7,547 bases of DNA, from NCBI GenBank assembly GCA_030916665.1, contig JAUPWC010000454.1:1-7547 (forward strand), written 5' to 3'. The notes under the pieces were generated by a model. The model saw only the letters and a program-made list of their open reading frames with translations, did no database searches and was not told where the DNA came from. The translations under genes and the position numbers were made by a program. Source of the DNA: Verrucomicrobiota bacterium. GTDB taxonomy: Bacteria > Verrucomicrobiota > Verrucomicrobiia > Opitutales > Opitutaceae. This document shows positions 1-6,494 of the stretch, piece after piece (the stretch's first letter is position 1; the number at the start of each line of letters is the position of its first letter).

Positions 1-81
1 ACCGAGGCCGTCCTCAGCCGTCCCTTCCGTCTCACCCGCGGCGACCCCGTGCAACCGCCGCTGACCGCCAACCACCCCTGA
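1..81 (+). CDS. C-terminal end of a probable DUF1592/DUF1585-family protein (5' partial)
   Basis: Frame 1 is open from the window edge to a TGA at 79-81 and gives 26 residues containing the segment EAVLSRPFRLTRGD. From my knowledge of the family, the multi-domain DUF1587/1592/1588/1585 proteins of Planctomycetota and Verrucomicrobiota tend to end in a helix followed by a '(S/R)-x-P/L-F-R' type tail, and their gene commonly sits directly upstream of a DUF1552 gene, as here with only 4 bases between. Those proteins are large, exported and often carry a cytochrome-c-like domain at the N-terminus; none of that is visible. The identification rests mainly on position plus a short tail match, so the family name is tentative. 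That a coding frame ends here is more secure, because the following gene has no room for its own promoter. Confidence 0.5.
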   Translation, partial: TEAVLSRPFRLTRGDPVQPPLTANHP

Positions 82-85
82 AACC

Positions 86-1441
86 ATGAAACCCCTGTCC
101 CGCCGTCATTTTCTCCGCAGCACCGGCGCCCTCATGGCGCTCCCCTTGCTCGAAGCCATGATCCCGACCGGCTTGGGTTCGGTCGCCCGCGCCGCCACCG
201 CCGCCGCCTTGAAGCGCCCGGTGCGCCAGGGCTGGCTCTTTTATCCCAACGGCGTGGTTAAGGAGGGCTGGGAAATCTGCGGCACCGGCCGTGACTTCAC
301 CCTCAACGTCTCCAACGCACCGCTGCAAGCCGTGCGCGACGACGTGCTCTTCGTCTCCAACCTGGCGCAGCGGGAGGCGGCCACGAAGGTCGAGGACGTA
401 GCCGGGGCCCACGCCCGCGGCACCTCCAGCTTCCTCACCGCCGCCTCCGCCCGCAAAACCAACGGCAACGACATCTACATCGGTGTCTCCGCCGACCAGG
501 TCGCCGCCAAGCACCTCGGTGCCGACACCCGCCTCCCGTCAGTCGAGCTCGGCGTGGAGGAGGGCAAGCAGGAAGGGCGCTGCGACAACGGCTACAGCTG
601 CGTCTACCTCTCCAACATTTCCTGGCGCTCGCCGACCCAGCCCTGCGGCGTCGAGATAAACCCGCGCCGCGCCTTTGACCGTCTCTTTGGTGTGGCCGGC
701 CCCGAGGGCGACGCCTTCCGCCAGCGCGCCGCCAAGCGCCAGAGCGTCCTCGATTTCGTCGGCACCGAGGCCAAGTCCCTCCTCCGCACGGTCGGGTCCA
801 CCGACCGGCGCAAACTCGACGAATATTTCACCAGCGTCCGCGAAGTGGAACTCTACATCGACAAGGTCGCCAACCTGCCCCCGATTCCGGTGCCTCTCTC
901 CCTGCGCCCGCCCGGCGATCCTGAAAACGTGGTCCATCACATGCGTATCATGTATGACCTGATCGCCCTCTCCTTCCAGACCGATGCGACCCGCGTGGCC
1001 ACGTTGATGCTCGCCGACGGGCAGACAAACCAGGTCTACGAACACCTCGGCCTCACCTCCGGTCATCACCAGCTGACTCACAGCACAGGCCTGGAGGCGG
1101 ACATCCAGAAGATCGACCGCTTCATGGCCGAAGAATTCGCCCGCTTCGTCGCCAAGCTCAAGGCCACCCCCGACGGCGAAGACGGCGGCTCTCTCCTCGA
1201 CAACTGCCTCATCGCCTACGGCTCCGACGTCGGCGACGGACGCAATCACAACCAGATGAACATGCCCTGTGTCGTCGCCGGCCACGGCGGCGGTGCCTTC
1301 CAACCCGGTCGCCACGTGTTCGCCGAAAAACACACGCCGCTGGCGAATGTCTACGTCTCCATGCTCCAGGCAGCCGGTTGCCCCGTGAAGGATTTCGGCG
1401 ACAGCACCGGCCCCTTCGCCGGCGCCCGCGACTCCGCCTGA
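86..1441 (+). CDS. DUF1552 family protein, Tat-exported
   Basis: The 451-residue product begins with a twin-arginine signal: SRRHFLRS at residues 5-12, a hydrophobic stretch to about 25, and a likely cleavage near ARA (34-36). It should therefore be exported folded. Family-typical blocks are present: a LSNISWRSP segment at 175-183 followed by EINPR..FDRLFG (190-202); a central helical segment around 240-262; an MLADGQTNQ region near 308-316 followed by GLTSGHHQLTHS (322-333); a YGSDVGDGRNHN loop (378-389) before a VVAGHGGG turn (396-403); and a C-terminal PLANVYVSMLQ ... FGDSTGPF block (418-444). Length is normal for DUF1552. The biochemical function is not established. The fold is thought to resemble the alkaline-phosphatase/DUF1501 group, which I cannot test here. 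The start is set by the Tat signal; there is no Shine-Dalgarno match and the upstream stop is 4 bases away, suggesting coupled translation. Neighbouring sulfatases suggest a role in glycan breakdown (inference). Confidence 0.93.
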   Translation: MKPLSRRHFLRSTGALMALPLLEAMIPTGLGSVARAATAAALKRPVRQGWLFYPNGVVKEGWEICGTGRDFTLNVSNAPLQAVRDDVLFVSNLAQREAATKVEDVAGAHARGTSSFLTAASARKTNGNDIYIGVSADQVAAKHLGADTRLPSVELGVEEGKQEGRCDNGYSCVYLSNISWRSPTQPCGVEINPRRAFDRLFGVAGPEGDAFRQRAAKRQSVLDFVGTEAKSLLRTVGSTDRRKLDEYFTSVREVELYIDKVANLPPIPVPLSLRPPGDPENVVHHMRIMYDLIALSFQTDATRVATLMLADGQTNQVYEHLGLTSGHHQLTHSTGLEADIQKIDRFMAEEFARFVAKLKATPDGEDGGSLLDNCLIAYGSDVGDGRNHNQMNMPCVVAGHGGGAFQPGRHVFAEKHTPLANVYVSMLQAAGCPVKDFGDSTGPFAGARDSA

Positions 1442-1460
1442 CCGCCCGGGCTCCCTCATC

Positions 1461-2336
1461 ATGAAACGCTTCATCCCCGCTCTCCTCCTGCTCCAGTCAG
1501 TCGCAATCTCCCTCCCGGCATCCGCGCCCACGCCGGAAGTTGTCCCGATTTGGGCCAACGGGACACCCGGCACCGAAGGCAAACGCGACCGCCCCGAAAA
1601 GACCGTGCCGAGCCCAAAGAACGACTACCTGCGTGTCTCGCAGATCCATCACCCCTCGCTCACCGTCCATCTCCCACCCGCGGAACAGGCAACGGGCACC
1701 GGCGTGCTCATCCTGCCCGGCGGAGGCTATCAGTTTCTCTCCATCGACCTCGAAGGCTCGGAAATCGCCTCCTGGTTCACCGAGCGCGGAATCGCGGCCT
1801 TTGTCGTGAAATACCGGCTGCCCCGGGAGCCCGACTCCACCTACACCATGGACGACGCGCTCGCCGACACCCAACGCGCCATCCGACTCGTGCGCAGCCG
1901 GGCCTCCGACTGGGGACTCCGTCCCGATCGCATCGGCATCCTCGGCTTCTCCGCCGGCGGCCGCCTCGCCGCTGATGCCGGCCTGCGCTTTCAGGATGGC
2001 CAGCCGTCTGCGACCGATCCCCTGCACCGCGTCAGTTCTCGTCCTGATTTCCAGATTCTCGTTTACGGCTTCACCGCCCCCGACGCGATTCCTGCCAACA
2101 CACCGCCAACCTTCCTGATCTGCACCAGCGATGACGGCGACAAACCACGCCAGGCGATCGCCCTCTACAGCGCGTTGCTGACCAACAAGGTGCCGACCGA
2201 GCTGCACCTCTACGGCCGCGGCGGCCACGCCTACGGCATGAGGAACCTGGGTCAGCCCGTGCATAGTTGGAACCAACGTCTCGCCGACTGGCTCGACAAT
2301 CTGGGGCTCATGAAGCCGGTGCCTGTCGCCCGGTGA
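1461..2336 (+). CDS. Secreted alpha/beta hydrolase, acetyl esterase / BD-FAE type carbohydrate esterase
   Basis: The 291-residue product has a Sec signal peptide (K2-R3, hydrophobic 4-19, cleavage probably after ASA at 20-22). The mature part shows the usual order of this esterase group: an LILPGGGY oxyanion-hole segment at 83-90, a VVKYRLP strand at 115-121, a conserved helix carrying DA..DTQRAIRLVR (132-145), the nucleophile elbow GFSAGG with Ser164, an acid loop TSDDGD (222-227; Asp224 or Asp225), and the catalytic His256 in GGHAYGM. All triad members are therefore present. The position after GFSAGG is Arg168 where relatives usually have His. Members of this group are often annotated as acetylxylan esterase or, wrongly, as 'endo-xylanase B'; they typically remove acetyl or feruloyl groups from polysaccharides. 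The exact substrate cannot be read from sequence. It lies 19 bases after the DUF1552 gene and 9 bases before the TIM-barrel gene, so is probably co-transcribed. Confidence 0.9.
   Translation: MKRFIPALLLLQSVAISLPASAPTPEVVPIWANGTPGTEGKRDRPEKTVPSPKNDYLRVSQIHHPSLTVHLPPAEQATGTGVLILPGGGYQFLSIDLEGSEIASWFTERGIAAFVVKYRLPREPDSTYTMDDALADTQRAIRLVRSRASDWGLRPDRIGILGFSAGGRLAADAGLRFQDGQPSATDPLHRVSSRPDFQILVYGFTAPDAIPANTPPTFLICTSDDGDKPRQAIALYSALLTNKVPTELHLYGRGGHAYGMRNLGQPVHSWNQRLADWLDNLGLMKPVPVAR
2332..2336 (+). promoter_or_regulatory. Shine-Dalgarno sequence of the TIM-barrel gene, overlapping the esterase stop codon
   Basis: GGTGA at 2332-2336 lies 9 bases before the ATG at 2346 and includes the TGA stop of the esterase. 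It supports 2346 as the true start even though the resulting protein has an unusually long segment before its hydrophobic signal. It is the only recognisable Shine-Dalgarno match among the five starts of this gene run, and its position implies that a ribosome ending the esterase sits directly on the next start. Confidence 0.5.
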
Positions 2337-2345
2337 AAAGTTTGC

Positions 2346-3272
2346 ATGGACAGTGCGCGCTCCGGACCGTCCCTCATTCAACCCCTCCCGACCTTGCCAC
2401 TTGATCCCCCTGCTTCGCAGCCGCGCCGTGGGCTCGCCGCTCTCCTCGCCGCCGCCCTTACCGTCCCCGCCACCGCCACGCCGTTCTTCGCCATGAGCTA
2501 CGGCTTCACGGATCTCACGCCGGCCGAACAGACCGCCTGGCTCGCGGATGCCGGCTACGAGGGCATCGCCGTCCACGTGTGGAACGACGAGCTGTTCGCC
2601 CGGCTCGAGCAAACCTTCGCCAGCGCCGCCGTCGCCTCCGGACGGCTCCGCGTCTTCGGCGTCTATTTTCCCTACTCCCTGACCAATCCCGCGCACCGCC
2701 CGCTCGCCTCGCGCCTTCTCCGTCTCTGCCAGCCCCACGGCACCCCGCTCTGGATCACGGTGCAAGCTCCCGGTGCCACCGACGTAAACGTCATCGCTCT
2801 CTTGCGGGAATTGGCCGACGAGGCCACCGTCCATGACCTTGAGGTCATCTATTATCCGCACGACAACCACCACTGTCTCGACGCCGAACACGCCCACCGC
2901 CTGATCACGACCGCGGACCGCCCGAATCTTTTCAACAGCCTCCACCTGCACCAGGAACTCCGCGCCGGACATGCCCACCGCCTCGCCGAGGTCGTTGCCC
3001 GCGTGCTGCCCCGCGTGCGCCTTGTTTCGCTGAGCGGGGCGAACCTGCCCGACCGCATCAACCGCGGCGCCAACGACTGGAACGACGTCGTGCAGCCGCT
3101 CACCGGCAGCCCCTATGATGTCGCCGGTTTCTACGGCCTGCTGGCGCAGTCCGGCTACACCGGCCCTGTCGGCGTGCAAAACTGGAAAATCCCCGGCGAC
3201 CCCCGCGAACACCACGCCGCCTCTCTCCGCCTTCTGCGCCAGTGGCGCACCTCCTTGTCCACCCAACCATGA
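2346..3272 (+). CDS. Xylose-isomerase-like TIM-barrel protein (sugar phosphate isomerase/epimerase family), apparently exported
   Basis: The 308-residue product starts with about 28 polar, proline-rich residues, then Arg27-Arg28 and a hydrophobic, alanine-rich stretch (29-41) ending in PATA (41-44), which looks like a signal peptide with an overlong N-region. The rest resembles the AP-endonuclease-2/xylose-isomerase-like family: AWLADAGYEGIAV (64-76), a VIYYPHDN strand and loop (167-174), HQELRAGHAHRLAE (202-215), LVSLSGAN (226-233), and a clear C-terminal signature GFYGLLAQSGYTGPVGVQ then GDPREHHAASLRLLRQW (261-278, 284-300). Relatives isomerise or epimerise sugars with a divalent metal, but many members of this subgroup have no known reaction. 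The usual 'N-L-(C/H)-H-E-L' segment reads HLHQEL here (200-205), so a usual His appears to be Gln203, and catalytic competence is uncertain. Histidines are abundant at 172-184 and 200-211. It shares 4 bases with the following sulfatase gene. Confidence 0.82.
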   Translation: MDSARSGPSLIQPLPTLPLDPPASQPRRGLAALLAAALTVPATATPFFAMSYGFTDLTPAEQTAWLADAGYEGIAVHVWNDELFARLEQTFASAAVASGRLRVFGVYFPYSLTNPAHRPLASRLLRLCQPHGTPLWITVQAPGATDVNVIALLRELADEATVHDLEVIYYPHDNHHCLDAEHAHRLITTADRPNLFNSLHLHQELRAGHAHRLAEVVARVLPRVRLVSLSGANLPDRINRGANDWNDVVQPLTGSPYDVAGFYGLLAQSGYTGPVGVQNWKIPGDPREHHAASLRLLRQWRTSLSTQP

Positions 3273-4885
3273 AAACTGTGCTCACCGCCCTTTCCACATC
3301 AGTCCTCCTCGGCACTATCTTGACCGCGGCAGAACTTCCCTCCCGGCCCAATATTGTCCTGATCATGGCCGACGACATGGGCTTCTCCGACATCGGTTGC
3401 TACGGCTCCGAGATCCCGACGCCCAACCTGGATGCCCTTGCCGCCCGCGGTCTGCGCTTTTCGCAGTTCTACAACACCGCCCGCTGCTCCCCGACGCGCG
3501 CCGCGCTTCTGACCGGTCTGCATCCTCATCAAGCGGGCATGGGCACGCTCGGCGAGGACCCCGGCAAGCAGGCCAAACCCGAGGCGGCGCCCGGCTATCA
3601 GGAGTATCTGAATGATCGCTGCGTCACCCTGGCCGAGGCCCTCCGCCCGGCCGGCTACCGCACACTCATGAGCGGCAAATGGCACCTCGGTTACCACGGC
3701 GAACACAAATGGCCCCTGGCGCGAGGCTTCGACCGGTTCTACGGGATCATCTCCGGAGCCAGCTCGTATCTTGCGCCCAAGGATCCGCGCGGACTCACCC
3801 TCGACAACACTCCGCTTTCCACCCCGACGGATCCCTCCTACTACACCACCGACGCATTCACCGACCATGCGCTCCTGTTCCTGCGCGAATCCCCCGCCGA
3901 CCGCCCGTTTTTCCTGTATCTTGCCTTCACCGCCCCGCACTGGCCCCTTCATGCCCGGGCTGAAGACATCGAAAAGTTCCGTGGGAAATATCGCGGCGGC
4001 TGGGACAACCTCCGCGCCGCACGCTTCAAACGGCAAAAAAAGCTGGGAATAATTCCCGCCAACACGGTCCTGTCGCCGCGAGACGATGGCGCCCGTGCGT
4101 GGAACGAGCTCTCCGCCGAACAACAGGAACAGCTCGACTATCGCATGGCCGTTTATGCCGCCCAGGTGCATCGCATGGATCACAACATCGGCCGCCTCGT
4201 CGAGCATCTGCGCTCCACCGGAAAACTCGACAACACCGTGATCCTTTTCCTGTCCGACAACGGCGGCTGCGCCGAACCTTACGACGATCTTGGCGGTGGC
4301 GTCTTCGAAGCCATAAATGATCCTGGTGCGGGCGGCGCGGGCGGCAAGAACGCGCCACGCAGCGGCTCTTCCTACGGCACCGGCTGGGCCAATGCATCCA
4401 ACACCCCCTTCCGCCGCTACAAGTCCCGTCTCCACGAGGGCGGCATCGCCACCCCGCTCATCGTCCACTGGCCCGCCGGGCTCAAAGCGCGCACCGGCTC
4501 CATCACTTCCGCCCCCGGCTACCTGACGGACATCATGCCAACCGTGTTGTCACTCACTCGCACCGCCTATCCATCCAAGACACGTTCCGGTGAGGCCCCT
4601 TTTCCTCTGGTCGGTCGCAGTCTTGCCCCGGTCCTCTTCCGCAAGCCTTCCGCCGACAATCGCTGGCTCTTCTGGGAACAATACGGCAACAAGGCCGTCC
4701 GCCACGAAAACTGGAAGGCTGTCCAGCCGGCCGAGAACAACGCTCCCTGGGAACTTTACGATCTGTCCCGGGACCGCACGGAACTACATGACCTGGCGAT
4801 CAACGAGCCGGCCCGTCTGGCTGAGATGACCGCCGCTTGGCAACAGTGGGCCGAGACGCACCAGGTCCTCCCCAAGAAACGGTAG
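3269..4885 (+). CDS. Secreted sulfatase, formylglycine-dependent, arylsulfatase type
   Basis: The 538-residue product hydrolyses sulfate esters, presumably on an extracellular or periplasmic glycan. An in-frame ATG exists 27 bases upstream, but starting at 3269 puts a standard Sec signal at the N-terminus (MKTVLTALST..., cleavage near residue 20-21), and its ATG overlaps the previous stop as ATGA, indicating translational coupling. The sulfatase signature CSPTR is at 73-77, so Cys73 should be converted to formylglycine. Metal ligands are Asp35, Asp36, Asp330 and Asn331; further active-site residues are Lys137 and His139 (GKWHLG), His224 (APHWP) and Lys385 (before HEGGIATP). The block YGTGWANASNTPFRRYK (369-385) and the glycine-rich insert before it (342-359) resemble the large arylsulfatase-A-like S1_4 group of bacterial sulfatases; this subfamily call comes from memory of motifs. 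C-terminal WELYDLSRDRTELHDLA (494-510) is the usual sub-domain end. The gene looks intact. Confidence 0.93.
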   Translation: MKTVLTALSTSVLLGTILTAAELPSRPNIVLIMADDMGFSDIGCYGSEIPTPNLDALAARGLRFSQFYNTARCSPTRAALLTGLHPHQAGMGTLGEDPGKQAKPEAAPGYQEYLNDRCVTLAEALRPAGYRTLMSGKWHLGYHGEHKWPLARGFDRFYGIISGASSYLAPKDPRGLTLDNTPLSTPTDPSYYTTDAFTDHALLFLRESPADRPFFLYLAFTAPHWPLHARAEDIEKFRGKYRGGWDNLRAARFKRQKKLGIIPANTVLSPRDDGARAWNELSAEQQEQLDYRMAVYAAQVHRMDHNIGRLVEHLRSTGKLDNTVILFLSDNGGCAEPYDDLGGGVFEAINDPGAGGAGGKNAPRSGSSYGTGWANASNTPFRRYKSRLHEGGIATPLIVHWPAGLKARTGSITSAPGYLTDIMPTVLSLTRTAYPSKTRSGEAPFPLVGRSLAPVLFRKPSADNRWLFWEQYGNKAVRHENWKAVQPAENNAPWELYDLSRDRTELHDLAINEPARLAEMTAAWQQWAETHQVLPKKR

Positions 4886-4894
4886 CCCTCCATC

Positions 4895-6349
4895 ATGTCA
4901 TCCTCTTTGACTGCCGTTGCCCGGCTCCTGTCCTTGGTCTACGGTCTGCTCATGATGGGGCTGACTCATAGCTCTGCCGTCGCGCCCTCTGCGCGACCCA
5001 ACGTCGTCGTCATCATCGCCGACGACATGAACGACTATGGCTTCCTCGGCGCCCACCCCGACGCGCAGACGCCGCGGCTGGACGCCTTCCGCCGCGAGTC
5101 CCTCACCTTCCCCAGGGCCTACTGCCCCGCGCCCGCCTGTGTGCCATCGCGCGCCGCCTTCCTGACCGGCCTCAATCCGCAGCACACCGGCGCTTACCTC
5201 AACGGCAGTGATCCCTGGGAAAAAGAAGGCTTTGAACATTTCCGGTCCATGCCGGAGATCTTCAGAAAGAGCGGCTACCTGACCTGGGGCGCCGGCAAGG
5301 TCTTTCATGCCAAGATCTCACCCGCCCGTCAGCAAGCTGCCTGGGACATCGATTACGGCGGCAACGGCGGCTTCGAGCCCTACATCCCCGAACGAAGCCA
5401 GATTGCGGGCCAGGACCATGGTGGCAGCGGCAAGTGGTGGGGCGCTCACGCTTGGACTGGCCCCGACACCGACTTCCCCGATGTCCGCACCGTCAACCAA
5501 GCCAGGGAATTCCTTTCCACCCACCCCGCCGACCCCGAAAAGCCTTACTTCATGTTCGTCGGCCTCTGGCGCCCTCACACTCCCTTCACCGCCCCCAAAC
5601 GCTTCTTCGACCTCTACGACGAAAGTGCTCTGCGCCAGCCGCCCCCGGGCTGGCAGCCGGGCGACCTTGACGATGTTCCCGCCGAGGGGCGCCGTCTTGC
5701 CGGTGTCTGGGGCCAGCGCTGGGCAACCTCCGGTCAGAACCATCCCGAAAGCTGGCGCCGAATCATGCAAGGCTATCTCGCCTGCACCAGCTTCGCCGAC
5801 TGGTCCATCGGCGAAGTCATCGACGCCATCAAGGCTCGGCCCGACTTCGAGAACACCCTCATCATCGTCACGTCCGACAACGGCTATCACGTCGGCGAGA
5901 AAAACCACTACGAGAAATCCACCCTCTGGGAAATGAGCGCTCTCACCCCCATGGCCGTTCGCCTCCCCGGTGGCGCCCATGCGGGTAAAACCAGTCCGCG
6001 CGTCGTCGGCCTGGTTGATCTCATGCCCACCTTCGAGCAGATTTGCCGCCTCCAACCCGCCGGCCACGCCTTCGACGGACGCGACATCTCCCCTCTCTTC
6101 CGCGACCCCGGACTGGTCTGGCCCTTCCCCGCCCTCACCGTCCACAACACCCAGTCGGCCTCCTTCCGCGACGAGCGCTGGCGCTACATTCGTTATCCCA
6201 ACGGCGACGAGGAACTCTACGACCACCTCACCGACCGCCACGAGTGGCACAACCTAGCCGACGATCCCACCCACCATGCCGTGCTTGAGCATTTCCGCGC
6301 GCTCTGGCCTCAGCGCTGGGCACCCACCTACGGTGGTCGTGACGGCTGA
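4895..6349 (+). CDS. Secreted sulfatase, formylglycine-dependent, iduronate-2-sulfatase-like
   Basis: The 484-residue product has a signal peptide (Arg10, hydrophobic 11-23, cleavage probably after SAVA at about 30) and mature sequence starting near ARPNVVVIIADDMND. The formylglycine site is CVPSR at 82-86 (Cys82). Metal ligands are Asp43, Asp44, Asp328 and Asn329; Lys135 and His138 (GKVFH), His228 (RPHTPF) and Lys341 complete the active site. The segment TSDNGYHVGEKNHYEKSTLWE (within 326-346) is characteristic of iduronate-2-sulfatase-like enzymes (SulfAtlas S1_7-like, from memory), which differ clearly from the upstream sulfatase. That group contains enzymes acting on several uronic acid or sugar sulfates, so the name does not fix the substrate. 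The C-terminal sub-domain ends in EELYDHLTDRHEWHNLADDP (439-458). It begins 9 bases after the first sulfatase, in the same reading frame, without a Shine-Dalgarno match. It is the last gene of the run. Confidence 0.92.
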   Translation: MSSSLTAVARLLSLVYGLLMMGLTHSSAVAPSARPNVVVIIADDMNDYGFLGAHPDAQTPRLDAFRRESLTFPRAYCPAPACVPSRAAFLTGLNPQHTGAYLNGSDPWEKEGFEHFRSMPEIFRKSGYLTWGAGKVFHAKISPARQQAAWDIDYGGNGGFEPYIPERSQIAGQDHGGSGKWWGAHAWTGPDTDFPDVRTVNQAREFLSTHPADPEKPYFMFVGLWRPHTPFTAPKRFFDLYDESALRQPPPGWQPGDLDDVPAEGRRLAGVWGQRWATSGQNHPESWRRIMQGYLACTSFADWSIGEVIDAIKARPDFENTLIIVTSDNGYHVGEKNHYEKSTLWEMSALTPMAVRLPGGAHAGKTSPRVVGLVDLMPTFEQICRLQPAGHAFDGRDISPLFRDPGLVWPFPALTVHNTQSASFRDERWRYIRYPNGDEELYDHLTDRHEWHNLADDPTHHAVLEHFRALWPQRWAPTYGGRDG

Positions 6350-6494
6350 AGGCCATCTGAATGGGAATTCCACCGTTCAACCGACGGGTTCGGAGAATGC
6401 CGAAGACTCGTTCGATTCAGCCGACAGGTGAACAACCCGAATCAGACAAGTAAACGCCGGGTATTGTAGGCCGTGGCCGACGAGCCAGGCAGCT
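6350..6494. other. Convergent intergenic region with no gene
   Basis: These 145 bases separate two converging genes. Base use differs from the flanking coding DNA (more A and T), no ORF of note is present, and there is no GC-rich hairpin followed by a T-run on either strand, so no standard intrinsic terminator can be named. The only structure seen is a set of short imperfect inverted repeats at 6385-6439, listed separately. A short GGCCGTGGCC palindrome occurs near 6471-6480. Confidence 0.7.
6385..6439. repeat. Nested imperfect inverted repeat between convergent genes
   Basis: CGGGTT at 6385-6390 is the reverse complement of AACCCG at 6434-6439. Inside it, 6391-6423 can fold as a second imperfect hairpin: CGG/CCG at the base, GAAT/ATTC, then CGAA/TTCG around a GACTCG loop, interrupted by small bulges. 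Placed 40-90 bases after the last operon gene, it could serve as a bidirectional terminator or RNA 3' end, but no U-tract follows and the stems are short. It may be chance. Confidence 0.25.

Noticed and set aside
539..1582. Minus-strand open frame (347 codons) opposite the DUF1552 gene
   Set aside because: Same composition effect. The plus strand encodes an unmistakable DUF1552 protein, and the antisense product has no signal, motif or domain.
1497..3266. Long minus-strand open frame (589 codons) opposite the esterase and TIM-barrel genes
   Set aside because: It lies opposite two genes with clear family motifs. High GC with C-rich third positions removes stops on the opposite strand; its translation is Gly/Ala/Val/Glu-rich with no recognisable domain.
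3299..4468. Minus-strand open frame (389 codons) opposite the first sulfatase
   Set aside because: Shadow of a gene with all sulfatase active-site residues; low-complexity Gly/Ala/Val product.
5318..6250. Minus-strand open frame (310 codons) opposite the second sulfatase
   Set aside because: Shadow of an intact sulfatase gene; no domain visible in the product.
6471..6494. GGCCGTGGCC palindrome and nearby GAGC/GCTC pairing as an intrinsic terminator
   Set aside because: Stems are only about four bases, no T-run follows on either strand, and similar short matches are expected by chance at this GC content.
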